From contig NZ_DS999213.1 of assembly GCF_000156335.1 (NCBI RefSeq), positions 36,900 through 100,899 of the forward strand: a DNA stretch of 64,000 nt. Direction: 5' to 3'. Below, piece by piece: positions 7,366-16,679 of this stretch. Each line of letters opens with the position of its first letter. The first letter of the stretch is position 1. The notes under the pieces were generated by a model, which was given only the letters and a program-made list of their open reading frames with translations, had not been told where the DNA came from and did no database searches. This DNA comes from Roseobacter sp. GAI101. Its GTDB lineage: Bacteria; Pseudomonadota; Alphaproteobacteria; Rhodobacterales; Rhodobacteraceae. A program made the translations under genes and the position numbers.

Positions 7366-9300
7366 TTAGACGCCGTTCGTCGTAATCTTCAGCGTGTAGT
7401 ACTGGGTGGGCTGTCCTACGGTCTTGTAAAGATCGTCATCGTTGAAGGTCCGATCGCCTTTCAGGTCAACTTCATCCTCGACCAGTACGCCATCATAGCG
7501 GAAACGGCATCTGTAGGCCCAATAGCCTGTGTAGTCGGTCAGCTTGAGCGTGTGGTGGCAGGTGGGACAAGCGTTGCCATAGACCAGATCAAAAGCGTTC
7601 GCGTTATTGACCATGCCCTTGTTGATGATCGGGGATTTACTGCAATTGCTGCAGGTATAGTCGATGTTGATGCCGGGTTTGCATATCCTCCAGCTTGGGG
7701 CCGTCGGACAACCGGGGGTGCTGGAAAAACCGCCGCGCATTTCCGGGGCCGGAAAGTTGGGACTGGCCCCGATGCCGCTGACGAGATTGGTGTTCATCGC
7801 CACAAGGTGCACGTCTTCGATGATCATATGATGATGGCCGCCGCCGCCCATCCGGATCTGTTCGGGCAGAGCCGCCAAGGCGTCGATCAGTTTGGTCGCG
7901 ATCGGGCTGCCCCAACCGGTGCATGCGTCAAATCCCGGTTCCGCCTGATAACCCGGAGAGTTCGGCGTGGACCGGTTGTCCCCGTGGAGGATGTTTTTGA
8001 AATATCCGCCCTTGGCCGCCAGTTGGTAGAGTTGCCCGTTGATGAAGCCAATACTGCCCTTGGATGGCTTGGCCCGGCTGCGTTTTTCATTGGCAAGCGC
8101 GATCAACGCGGCCCACATCGGAGCCACCGCGCTGGTCCCGCCGATGCCCATTTTGATGCCGCCGGTCTTGTAGATGTCCCAATCCCCGGCTGCCGCCAGA
8201 GACGCCACATCCGGTACCACACGCCCCGTCGACTTGCCGTCATTTGCCGACGGAATTGAGATGCCCTGCGCGGTTTGCCATTTCGGGGTGGCGAAGATGC
8301 TGCTGACACCGCCGCCCGTGGCACCGCCGCCTTTTTCGGTGTTGTTCCAGACCACTTCGGTTTTCGTGCCCTCGATATAGTCGATCTGGGTCCCGCCGCA
8401 GGCCAGCACGTTGGGGCTGCTGGCAGGGTAATCCACATGGGCGGTATTGTCGGTCGGCTTGCGTTGGCCCGCCGATCCGTTGGCACCTGCAGCAGCGCAA
8501 ACCGTCACGCCTGCCAGAACCGCCTTTTCCAAAGCGGCTTCGACGGCAGAGGTTTTGCATTCGGAATTTTCCTTGCCGCCCCAAGAGATTGAGATCACCG
8601 TGTTCCTGTCCTTGACGGCGCGTTCGATTGCGGGACCGAAACCATCGGGGTTCGATCCGCGATAGATGTTGATCTTGGCCCGCGGGCAAATGCTGCCGAT
8701 GATTTCGATGTCCAGATGCGTTTCGGTCGTGGGAAGCTTGTCTTGCGCGGCGGGGATCGTGTCGACATCGATCACCGTGACAGCGGGCAGGGGACGGATG
8801 CCCAGTTTCGTAAAGTCACCGGCCACCTCGTCCACGTCGATTTTGCCCCCAAGCGATATGATCGCGATGGACTGCCCCTTGCCGCGCAGATTTGTCGGGA
8901 AGCCGTAATATTGCGCGACGTCGATGGGCAGATAGCCGGGGAAATATTCCTTGGCCGGGTCCGTGACGCCGAATGATAGGTGATACCACGCCTTTGCGCT
9001 AAGTGTGGGGTAGGGGGTCGCCGCGCCGAACTTTGCCTCGCCCATCACGTCTTTTTCATTGCGGGCCAGAACACCGTGGTATTTCAGCCCGCAGTTCTTG
9101 AACCAGTACTGTTTGAAGTTGGCCATCCTAAGCTTGTGACCGCCGTGGCAGTGACCGAACAGCGACCCGCCTGCGTCGAACGTCCCGTATCCGGTCGGAC
9201 CTGCGTTGACGATGACGTTGCCGCCGACCTCTGGGCAAAAGAACTCAAGGTTGAGACCATCACGGCAGGCGGCGGCCAACTGTTTGTCTATCGGCATCAT
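7366..9300 (-). CDS. Kumamolisin-like S53 peptidase flanked by duplicated Cys domains
   Basis: 644 aa from the ATG at 9300 (AGGAC upstream; a TTG directly before it is less likely). Residues about 105-480 are a sedolisin/kumamolisin catalytic domain. The Glu/Asp pair is in TETHLD (E193, D197) and the serine in GGTSAVAP (S390). The WNNTEKGGG and FDACTGWGSP blocks are typical of the family. The oxyanion aspartate expected in AAAGDSG is replaced (AAAGANG, A273), and one calcium ligand looks changed (FKNI instead of FHDI). There is no long pro-domain and no signal peptide. Residues 16-92 and 544-620 are two copies of one cysteine-containing domain, sharing YWxxxC and YxGVL. It may be an active protease with altered chemistry or a protein-binding relic. 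Confidence 0.85.
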   Translation of the reverse strand: MMPIDKQLAAACRDGLNLEFFCPEVGGNVIVNAGPTGYGTFDAGGSLFGHCHGGHKLRMANFKQYWFKNCGLKYHGVLARNEKDVMGEAKFGAATPYPTLSAKAWYHLSFGVTDPAKEYFPGYLPIDVAQYYGFPTNLRGKGQSIAIISLGGKIDVDEVAGDFTKLGIRPLPAVTVIDVDTIPAAQDKLPTTETHLDIEIIGSICPRAKINIYRGSNPDGFGPAIERAVKDRNTVISISWGGKENSECKTSAVEAALEKAVLAGVTVCAAAGANGSAGQRKPTDNTAHVDYPASSPNVLACGGTQIDYIEGTKTEVVWNNTEKGGGATGGGVSSIFATPKWQTAQGISIPSANDGKSTGRVVPDVASLAAAGDWDIYKTGGIKMGIGGTSAVAPMWAALIALANEKRSRAKPSKGSIGFINGQLYQLAAKGGYFKNILHGDNRSTPNSPGYQAEPGFDACTGWGSPIATKLIDALAALPEQIRMGGGGHHHMIIEDVHLVAMNTNLVSGIGASPNFPAPEMRGGFSSTPGCPTAPSWRICKPGINIDYTCSNCSKSPIINKGMVNNANAFDLVYGNACPTCHHTLKLTDYTGYWAYRCRFRYDGVLVEDEVDLKGDRTFNDDDLYKTVGQPTQYYTLKITTNGV

Positions 9301-9620
9301 CAAAAGTCCTTTTGGAAAAAACAGTAAGAAACAAACCCTCGGGTTTAGCGTGCATGAAAATTATGCAGGTTTTGGCCCAGTCACTCTGTGATCTAGGCCA
9401 CATAAGCGAGGGTAGATGCTGGATAAATATGGGATTTGCCGGGCACTTGAGACCAGCGGTTGGTTCGCCCGACCTGGCTGAATGAATTCCTGCTGGTGCA
9501 TAAAAGGAAGATTTTGCGCGTCCGTGATTGGGTCTGGGTCGCCCTTGATCATATTTCGGTAAGGTTCCCGTAAGGTTTCGGTGTTGAAGGGGGCTCGACC
9601 CAATAGCGAAGATACCCCAG
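9301..9620. other. Divergent intergenic region upstream of S53 peptidase and eptA
   Basis: 320 bp with no credible gene. It must hold the promoters of both divergent genes. The only distinct element I see is the PmrA-box-like direct repeat at 9559-9577. The rest shows no strong hairpin or repeat. Confidence 0.6.
9559..9577 (+). promoter_or_regulatory. PmrA-box-like direct repeat upstream of eptA
   Basis: GTAAGGTT occurs twice, at 9559-9566 and 9570-9577, an 11-bp repeat period. OmpR-family regulators of the PmrA/BasR type bind paired TTAAG-like half sites spaced 11 bp apart. The repeat ends 43 bp before the eptA start, where a promoter would be. The PmrA-like regulator encoded by the same operon is the obvious candidate to bind it. 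Confidence 0.55.
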
Positions 9621-11294
9621 ATGACCATTTTCAAAACCCTGAAGACGCAGTTTTCCGCCCTTCGGAACACCTATACATTATCGCCTCTTACCTTGATCCT
9701 TTTGACTGTCGTCTTCGTGTTCTGCGTCGATAACGCCACTTTCTGGTCCATTGGCAGCCCGATATTCGAAGGGCATCCGCTGTCCTTTGCCGGCTTCCTG
9801 TTGGCCGTTTATCTCCTGACGACCGCTGCATTTTCGCTTTTCGGGTTTGCCTGGACGGTAAAGCCTTTCTTGATGTTCATCCTCATCCTCAGCGCGGTCA
9901 CATCATATTACATGGACCGGCTGGGCGTCGTGATCGACAGGGACATGATCCAGAACGTCATGGTCACCACGATGGCAGAATCCAAACATCTGGTGACGGT
10001 CGGCTTTGTCACCCATGTTTTCGTACTTGGCGTATTGCCCGCGCTGGGCATTGCCTGCGTCAAGGTCACGCGCCACAGCATGCTGAAATCGATTGCGATG
10101 CCGGTGCTGACGTTCAGCGTCAGCATGGCGTTGGCCACCGGTTTGCTGATGGCCGATTTGAAAAGCTATTCGTCAATCCTGCGCGAACGCAAGGACCTCA
10201 TGGGCAGCTATCAGCCCGGCATGCCGCTTGTCAGCACGATCCGCTATGCAAAGCTGATGACGCGCACGGCCAATCTGCAGATCGCCGCTATCGGTGAAGA
10301 CGCCACCAAAGGTCCGGCCTACAGCGCAAGTCGTAAACCCGTGTTGACCATCGTCGTGGCCGGGGAAACCGCGCGGGCGCAGAATTTCAGTCTGAACGGA
10401 TATGACAAAGACACCAACCCGCGGCTGTCGCAGCTGCCTGTGGTCAGTTTTACCGATGTGAATTCCTGCGGCACCGCGACGGCCGTTTCCCTGCCGTGCA
10501 TGTTCTCGAACTTCACGCGCGATGATTATTCATATGAAAAGGGGATCTCGAACCAGAACGTGCTTGATGTGTTTGACCATGCCGGGCTGCACGTCGAATG
10601 GTGGGACAACAACACCGGCCACAAGGGCATCGCCGACCGCGTTGGCAGCCGTATGATGTCTGCCGCCGATGGTGCTGCGTTTTGCGCGTCGGGCGAATGT
10701 ACAGACGGGGTGTTCATGCACGCCCTTGCAGAATACGCCAGCACCATCACCGAGGATACCGTTCTGGTGCTGCATCACATCGGCAGTCACGGACCCACGT
10801 ATTACCTGCGCTACCCCGCCGAATTCGAGCGTTTCACTCCGGCCTGCCGCACCGCGGAATTCAAGAACTGCACTGCAGCGGAAATCACCAATTCCTATGA
10901 CAACACCATCGCCTATACCGATGAAATCCTGGCCCAGACGATTGAATTCCTGAACGCACAGACGCAATTGTCCACGGCCCTGGTTTATGTGTCGGATCAC
11001 GGGGAATCGCTGGGCGAGGGGGGGCTTTACCTGCACGGCTCGCCCTATTTCATGGCACCGGAGTTTCAAACCAAAGTGCCAATGATCCTGTGGATGTCCC
11101 AAAGGTTTCAAGACCAGTTTGCCATTGATCAATCCTGCATTGCGGATCAAAGATCCGGCACCTTGTCCCATGACAATCTGTTTCATTCCCTTCTGGGTAT
11201 GATGGACATCAAGACGCGCGAACGTGACCCCGAGCTGGATATATTTGCATCTTGTAAGGCGGGTTTGAAAAATGTGAAAGTTGCGGACAAATGA
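9621..11294 (+). CDS. eptA: Lipid A phosphoethanolamine transferase
   Basis: 557-aa inner-membrane enzyme with a periplasmic catalytic domain. It moves phosphoethanolamine from phosphatidylethanolamine to lipid A and leaves diacylglycerol. About five membrane segments fill residues 20-175. The alkaline-phosphatase-like domain shows VVAGETARAQNF (metal-binding Glu), the nucleophile block SCGTATAVSLPC (Thr285) and VSDHGESLGE (metal-binding Asp/His). Length is normal for EptA/MCR-type enzymes. The stop overlaps the dgkA start (ATGA), and a PmrA-like two-component system follows. The modification lowers negative surface charge and typically gives resistance to cationic peptides. The Shine-Dalgarno is weak. 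Confidence 0.93.
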   Translation: MTIFKTLKTQFSALRNTYTLSPLTLILLTVVFVFCVDNATFWSIGSPIFEGHPLSFAGFLLAVYLLTTAAFSLFGFAWTVKPFLMFILILSAVTSYYMDRLGVVIDRDMIQNVMVTTMAESKHLVTVGFVTHVFVLGVLPALGIACVKVTRHSMLKSIAMPVLTFSVSMALATGLLMADLKSYSSILRERKDLMGSYQPGMPLVSTIRYAKLMTRTANLQIAAIGEDATKGPAYSASRKPVLTIVVAGETARAQNFSLNGYDKDTNPRLSQLPVVSFTDVNSCGTATAVSLPCMFSNFTRDDYSYEKGISNQNVLDVFDHAGLHVEWWDNNTGHKGIADRVGSRMMSAADGAAFCASGECTDGVFMHALAEYASTITEDTVLVLHHIGSHGPTYYLRYPAEFERFTPACRTAEFKNCTAAEITNSYDNTIAYTDEILAQTIEFLNAQTQLSTALVYVSDHGESLGEGGLYLHGSPYFMAPEFQTKVPMILWMSQRFQDQFAIDQSCIADQRSGTLSHDNLFHSLLGMMDIKTRERDPELDIFASCKAGLKNVKVADK

Positions 11295-11710
11295 CACTTG
11301 ATACATCAACCTCAAAACAGGATCGCCGCAAACCGGACCGCGTGACCGGGAGTGCCCATCTTTTTGCGGCTGCCGGATACTCCTTCGGCGGTCTGCGCAG
11401 ACTTTGGCAGGAAACGGCGTTCCGGCATATCACCCTCGCGCTGCCGCTGTCCGGTGTGGTGTTGTGGTGGGCCGGGGCCAGCATTGGGGAATTTTGCGTC
11501 TTGCTGGTGCTGTTCTTCAGCCTTGTCGCGGTCGAGGCGCTGAACACCGCAATCGAATGTCTGGTCGATCACCTAGCCCCCAATTGGGAACTCTTCGCCC
11601 GCGACGCCAAGGACCTTGGATCGCTTGCGACCATGTGCCTGCTGTGCGCCAACGGCGTGTTCATCGGCTGGATCGTGCTGCGTGCCTTTATCGGCCCGTC
11701 GGCCGGCTGA
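11291..11710 (+). CDS. dgkA: Diacylglycerol kinase
   Basis: 139-aa membrane enzyme that phosphorylates diacylglycerol to phosphatidic acid. The family signature is clear: VEALNTAIECLVDHLAP followed by ARDAKDLGSLA, between three hydrophobic segments. It starts within the last codons of eptA (ATGA). The coupling is logical because EptA produces diacylglycerol each time it transfers phosphoethanolamine, and DgkA returns it to phospholipid synthesis. The N-terminal ~35 residues are a polar extension relative to the E. coli enzyme. Confidence 0.93.
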   Translation: MTLDTSTSKQDRRKPDRVTGSAHLFAAAGYSFGGLRRLWQETAFRHITLALPLSGVVLWWAGASIGEFCVLLVLFFSLVAVEALNTAIECLVDHLAPNWELFARDAKDLGSLATMCLLCANGVFIGWIVLRAFIGPSAG

Positions 11711-11812
11711 CCCTGTCCCGAAAGGGGCGTGATATCACTCTGACATCCGTTACCGCCTTGCGGCAGATGACACCTTGAACCGAAAAAACTGAAAAGGCCG
11801 GACAGGACATTC

Positions 11813-12469
11813 ATGCGCATTCTCTTGATCGAAGATGAGGCCGCCCTTGCACGCCCTTTGATGGAGCATCTGGAGGCGGATCACCACAACGTTGAATGGT
11901 TCGGCACGCTGGATGAAGCCGACAGCGCCATCCTTGCGCTCGATTACGATGTTGTCCTGCTTGATCTGCAACTGCCCGACGGTGACGGCCTGTCGTTTCT
12001 AAGCACGGTCCGGGGGCGGGGGCTGCGCACGCCGATCATCATCCTGACGGCGCGGGACAAGGTGTCGGACCGGATCGACGGGTTGAACCGCGGTGCGGAT
12101 GACTATGTGATCAAACCCTTCGACTTGGATGAGGTCACGGCGCGCATTCACACGGTCTGCCGACGCAGCGCGGACCTGCTGACCCAGACCATTTCTATCC
12201 GCGATCTCACCATCTGCCTGTCGGATCACAGCGTCTCGCGCGCAGGCAACCCAGTGCGCCTGACAGCGCGGGAATGGGGCGTTCTTGACGTCTTGTTGCG
12301 CAGAAAGACGCAGATCGTCCCCAAGGAAACCCTCGAGACCGCGATCTATGGCTATGGCGAAGAAGTCGAGAGCAACGCTCTCGAGGCGCATATCAGCCGT
12401 TTGCGCACCAAACTTGGCAAAGACCTGATCGCCACCCACCGCGGCATCGGCTATAGCCTGCAAACATGA
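11813..12469 (+). CDS. pmrA: OmpR-family response regulator, PmrA/QseB-like
   Basis: 218 aa. The receiver domain has its phosphorylation site at Asp51 (VVLLDLQLPDGDG), the acidic pair IEDE near the N-terminus and the lysine in YVIKPF. A winged-helix DNA-binding domain fills the C-terminal half (EVESNALEAHISRLRTKLG). It overlaps the downstream sensor kinase by 4 bp (ATGA) and follows dgkA by about 100 bp. The context with eptA and dgkA suggests a PmrA/BasR-like function, probably through the repeat at 9559-9577. The symbol is by analogy. Confidence 0.88.
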   Translation: MRILLIEDEAALARPLMEHLEADHHNVEWFGTLDEADSAILALDYDVVLLDLQLPDGDGLSFLSTVRGRGLRTPIIILTARDKVSDRIDGLNRGADDYVIKPFDLDEVTARIHTVCRRSADLLTQTISIRDLTICLSDHSVSRAGNPVRLTAREWGVLDVLLRRKTQIVPKETLETAIYGYGEEVESNALEAHISRLRTKLGKDLIATHRGIGYSLQT

Positions 12470-13824
12470 ACCGACGTCGGCACAGCCTGCTCAACACTCT
12501 TTTGAAATCAATCGTGCTGCCGGGTGTTCTGGCGGCAGTGCTGGGGGTTTTGATCGTCCATAACCTGGTCGAAGAAGAATATGACGAATTGCTGGACATC
12601 AGCCTGACCAGCAAGGCGCAGTTGTTGTTGACGATCTTCGAGACAACACAAACCTTGCCGGATGCGATAGATATTTCGACGATCATGGCGTTTGAGGATG
12701 CTGCGATCGAGCCTGACGAGCGGACGGTTTTTTGGTTTCTCGATGCGTCCGGCCAGATCATCGTCCAATCGCCGGGGGCCACCGCTGACCTGTTGCCCGC
12801 TACGCTAACCGGTGGGCTGTTCACGCAGAACGATCACCGTTTTGCAATTTTCCCTGCAGTGTCGGGCGATGCCACGGTGATCGTCGCCACCCCGATGAAG
12901 GAACGCAACGAGGCGATTTCAGACGTCTTGCTGGGGGTGATCCTGGGCTTTGCCTTGCTTGGGATTCTATTCGTCGGTGCGGCATTTCTGGTCATTCGAC
13001 GGTCGGTCAGGGTGATCGCCAAACTCAGCGACAACATCGCCGAAAAGAACGAACATAACCTGTCGCCCATAGAGCGCCAGAATGCCTTTGCCGAAATCGA
13101 GCCTGCAATCGACACGCTGGATACCCTGATGGCGCGACTGGACAGCGCTTTGTCGGCCGAACGTGCCTTTGCCACCAACGCCGCCCATGAGCTGCGCACC
13201 CCGTTGGCGATTTCACTGGCCAATGTCCAGCGTCTCAAGGCGGTGTTGACCGATCCGGGACCGTCCGCCAGCGCGGCGGAAATTGAACAGGGGCTGAAGC
13301 GGTTGATCCGGCTGATCGAACGGCTTTTGCAGATGTCGCGCGCGCAATCCGGCCTCGGCGTAACCCCGGTCGAGGCCGATGTAAGGCCGGTCATCAGCTT
13401 GCTGCTCAAAGATTTGCGTGATCGCATTCCGGCAGAAGAAAAGCTGGTCATCAAGGCCCCGGAGGGGCCGTGGCCGAGCCGGATCGACCCGGATGCCCTG
13501 GGGATCATCCTGAACAATCTGTTCGACAATGCGCTGAAATACGGTGCCGGGCCCAAGCCCATTGTCGTGGATGCCAGTGTGCCGGGCCGGGTTGTCGTCT
13601 CGAACGATTGTACCGCCCTCGGCGCTGCGGATCTTGAGGCAATCAAACAGCGGTTCGTGCGCAAGGCACCGTTGTCAGACGGGTTTGGTCTGGGTCTGTC
13701 GATCGTGCAGGCGCTTTGCCAGCAGGCTGGTTGCAGCTTTGACGTCATGTCCCCGCAGCCGGGGCAGCAGCGCGGCTTTACCGCGATCCTGACCCTGCCT
13801 TTGGGCAATGCAGCCTTGGCTTAG
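12466..13824 (+). CDS. pmrB: Sensor histidine kinase, PmrB/QseC-like
   Basis: 452-aa membrane kinase, partner of the upstream regulator. Membrane segments near residues 15-33 and 147-170 enclose a periplasmic sensor of about 110 residues. A HAMP-like region leads to the H-box NAAHELRTPL with the phospho-accepting His241. The ATPase domain shows the N-box NNLFDNALKYG and the G-box GFGLGLSIVQ. The signal cannot be read from the sequence, but linkage to eptA and dgkA suggests an envelope stress signal such as metal ions, pH or cationic peptides. Confidence 0.88.
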   Translation: MNRRRHSLLNTLLKSIVLPGVLAAVLGVLIVHNLVEEEYDELLDISLTSKAQLLLTIFETTQTLPDAIDISTIMAFEDAAIEPDERTVFWFLDASGQIIVQSPGATADLLPATLTGGLFTQNDHRFAIFPAVSGDATVIVATPMKERNEAISDVLLGVILGFALLGILFVGAAFLVIRRSVRVIAKLSDNIAEKNEHNLSPIERQNAFAEIEPAIDTLDTLMARLDSALSAERAFATNAAHELRTPLAISLANVQRLKAVLTDPGPSASAAEIEQGLKRLIRLIERLLQMSRAQSGLGVTPVEADVRPVISLLLKDLRDRIPAEEKLVIKAPEGPWPSRIDPDALGIILNNLFDNALKYGAGPKPIVVDASVPGRVVVSNDCTALGAADLEAIKQRFVRKAPLSDGFGLGLSIVQALCQQAGCSFDVMSPQPGQQRGFTAILTLPLGNAALA

Positions 13825-13867
13825 GCTGTATCGCCAGACCCGGACACCCAAGCCGTTATCCCGATCT

Positions 13868-15016
13868 TCAGTTGCCCAACGCCTGCTGCAAATCTGCCGT
13901 CAGATCGTTGATGTCCTCGATCCCCACCGACAGGCGAAGCAAGCCTTCGGGAATGCCTGTATGGGGCTCGATCGTGTGGCGGTGTTCAACAAGGCTTTCG
14001 ACGCCACCCAACGACGTGGCGCGGTGGAAAAGCTGCAAACGGCCCGCGACCTGCAGCGCTTTGTCCGCTCCGCCCTGCACCACAAAGGACAGCAGCGGGC
14101 CAAAGCCCCCCGCCATCTGACGGTCGGCAATCTTATGGCCCGGATGGTCCGGCAGGCCGGGGTAAAGCACGGTTTCGACCAATGGGTGAGCGTCCAGAAA
14201 TTCGGCAATCGCTTGCGCATTGCGCGACATCTCTCGCATCCGCAGGGGCAGGGTGCGCATGCCTCGCACCAGCAGCCAAGCCTCGAACGGGCCGATGACC
14301 GCACCGGCATCATGGCGGTCGGCTTTTATATCGGTCCAGATTTGCGCATCGGTGTCGTTGGTGGCCAGAACGCCGGCCAGAACATCTGAATGCCCGTTGA
14401 TCCCCTTGGTGGCCGAATGCATGACGATGTCAGCGCCATGCGCCAATGGCTTTTGCAGCACGGGCGTTGCGGCAGTGCTGTCGATCATCAGCAGCCCGCC
14501 GACCGCATGAACGGCTTGTGCTGCCGCTTCAATATCGGTCACCCGCAGCCACGGGTTCGACGGGGTCTCGACCAACACCAATGACGGCTTGAAATCGGCA
14601 CAGGCCTGCGCAAAGGCTTGCGCATCCGACGCCTCTACCTCGCGCAGGTCGATCGCGCGGCGGGTGCAGAAATCGCGCAGCCATTTTGTCGTCCCCCAGT
14701 AAATCTGTGATTGCACCAGAACGCGCCCGCCATTGGGCACCGTGCGAAACGCTGCCGCCAACGCCGCCATGCCGGATGGAAACAGCAAGGCTTCTGCCGC
14801 CCCTTCAAGCTGGGCCAGCACTGTTTCGGCCACGCGCACGATATCGCTTTGATCGCGCAGATAGATGTTGTCGGGCCGCAGCGGCTGATACGCGGCGTCG
14901 CGCAGATAGGTCGTGGCCATCTGCAAAGACGGCACGACGCCACCGCTTTGCGCATCTACGGCACCTGCGGCCTGGGCGGCAATCGTGGCGGGGTTCAAGC
15001 GTGTGGTATCAGACAT
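13868..15016 (-). CDS. metC: PLP-dependent transsulfuration enzyme (cystathionine beta-lyase type)
   Basis: 382-aa cytoplasmic enzyme of the Cys/Met metabolism PLP family. The PLP lysine is in HSATKGINGHSDV, and LFPSGMAAL and VETPSNPWLR are family blocks. The family includes cystathionine beta- and gamma-lyases and gamma-synthases. Cystathionine beta-lyase, giving homocysteine, pyruvate and ammonia, is the best guess but not certain. It is convergent with the sensor kinase gene and divergent from purB. No methionine riboswitch is visible in its leader. Confidence 0.85.
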   Translation of the reverse strand: MSDTTRLNPATIAAQAAGAVDAQSGGVVPSLQMATTYLRDAAYQPLRPDNIYLRDQSDIVRVAETVLAQLEGAAEALLFPSGMAALAAAFRTVPNGGRVLVQSQIYWGTTKWLRDFCTRRAIDLREVEASDAQAFAQACADFKPSLVLVETPSNPWLRVTDIEAAAQAVHAVGGLLMIDSTAATPVLQKPLAHGADIVMHSATKGINGHSDVLAGVLATNDTDAQIWTDIKADRHDAGAVIGPFEAWLLVRGMRTLPLRMREMSRNAQAIAEFLDAHPLVETVLYPGLPDHPGHKIADRQMAGGFGPLLSFVVQGGADKALQVAGRLQLFHRATSLGGVESLVEHRHTIEPHTGIPEGLLRLSVGIEDINDLTADLQQALGN

Positions 15017-15275
15017 GGGGGCTGGCGTTCCTTCAAAGATGCTCGGATTTCAGGTGCCCGTACTTAATCCTGCCGCCCCGCAAACCACCAGTCGTGAAAT
15101 GACGAAAACACACCATCCCCTTCATTTTGCCAAATAAACTCCCGCCGGAGGCATCCGCGATCCGCGCCGAACGTCAAGGCCCGCGCAAGGCGAACCCCGA
15201 TCCCGCTTGTCCTTCAGCCCCTCTCGGTCTATCCCGCCTGCAACCGCAAAAGCCCTCACATAAAGGTATCACCAC

Positions 15276-16580
15276 ATGATTCCCCGCTATTCCCGCCCCG
15301 AGATGGTTGCAATCTGGTCCCCCGAAACCAAGTTCCGCATCTGGTTCGAGATCGAGGCACATGCCTGTGATGCCATGGCCGATCTGGGGGTGATCCCGCG
15401 CGCCAATGCCGATGCCGTCTGGAAGGCAAAGGACGTGGAATTCGACGTTGCCCGCATCGACGAGATCGAAGCCGTGACCAAACATGACGTGATCGCGTTC
15501 CTGACCCATCTGGCCGAACATGTCGGTTCCGACGAGGCGCGCTTCGTGCATCAGGGCATGACGTCTTCCGATGTGCTTGATACCTGCTTTAACGTGCAGC
15601 TGACCCGTGCCGCTGACATCCTGATCGCCGATATGGGCCTTCTGCTGGCTGCTCTCAAGCGTCGTGCGATCGAACACAAGGACACGGTGCGTGTCGGGCG
15701 CAGCCACGGCATCCACGCCGAACCCACAACCATGGGCCTGACATTCGCGCGTTTCTACGCCGAAATGGACCGCAACCTGCGCCGCCTCGAAACGGCCCGC
15801 GAAGAAATCGCCACCGGTGCCATTTCAGGGGCGGTAGGAACCTTTGCCAATATCGACCCCCGCGTGGAAGAGCATGTTTGCGAGAAACTGGGCCTCATGC
15901 CCGAGCCGATCAGCACCCAGGTGATTCCCCGCGACCGCCACGCTGCGTTCTTCGCGGCCCTTGGCGTTATCGCCAGCTCGATCGAAAATGTCGCCACCGA
16001 AGTGCGCCACATGCAGCGCACCGAAGTGCTGGAAGGGGCTGAATTCTTCTCGGCAGGTCAAAAGGGCTCCTCTGCGATGCCTCACAAGAAGAACCCGGTT
16101 CTGACCGAGAACCTGACCGGTCTGGCGCGTACGATCCGCATGGCCGTCATCCCGGCGATGGAAAACGTGGCGCTCTGGCACGAACGCGACATTTCCCATT
16201 CCAGTGTTGAACGCGCAATTGGCCCCGACACCACCATTACCCTCGATTTCGCCTTGCACCGCCTTACCAACGTGATCGACAACATGCTGATCTATCCGGA
16301 CAACATGTTGGCCAACATGAACAAGTTCAGCGGGCTGGTCATGTCCCAGCGTGTCCTTTTGGCACTGACCCAGGCCGGCGTCAGCCGCGAAGACAGCTAC
16401 AAACTGGTGCAGCGCAATGCGATGAAGGTCTGGGAAGACGGCAAGGATTTCAAAACCGAACTGTTGGGCGATGCCGAGGTGCTGGCTGCCCTCAGCCCCG
16501 AAGAGATCGAGGAAAAATTCGATCTCGGGTATCACACCAAACATGTCGACACGATCTTTGCCCGCGTTTTCAAAGACTGA
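15276..16580 (+). CDS. purB: Adenylosuccinate lyase
   Basis: 434-aa cytosolic enzyme acting twice in purine synthesis: SAICAR to AICAR plus fumarate, and adenylosuccinate to AMP plus fumarate. The fumarase/lyase signature SSAMPHKKNPV lies near residue 265, and the histidine-containing blocks MTSSDVLDT and GRSHGIHAEP are in place. Length is normal. The ATG start has an AAAGG ribosome binding site. Confidence 0.96.
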   Translation: MIPRYSRPEMVAIWSPETKFRIWFEIEAHACDAMADLGVIPRANADAVWKAKDVEFDVARIDEIEAVTKHDVIAFLTHLAEHVGSDEARFVHQGMTSSDVLDTCFNVQLTRAADILIADMGLLLAALKRRAIEHKDTVRVGRSHGIHAEPTTMGLTFARFYAEMDRNLRRLETAREEIATGAISGAVGTFANIDPRVEEHVCEKLGLMPEPISTQVIPRDRHAAFFAALGVIASSIENVATEVRHMQRTEVLEGAEFFSAGQKGSSAMPHKKNPVLTENLTGLARTIRMAVIPAMENVALWHERDISHSSVERAIGPDTTITLDFALHRLTNVIDNMLIYPDNMLANMNKFSGLVMSQRVLLALTQAGVSREDSYKLVQRNAMKVWEDGKDFKTELLGDAEVLAALSPEEIEEKFDLGYHTKHVDTIFARVFKD

Positions 16581-16679
16581 TTTTTGGGCAGATTAATCGG
16601 CGCGATACCTTGTCGTGCAAAACTTCTTTGAGAATGTCCGGGGTGTGTGTAGCCTGTCAGGGCATCTCAAAGGAGTAGT

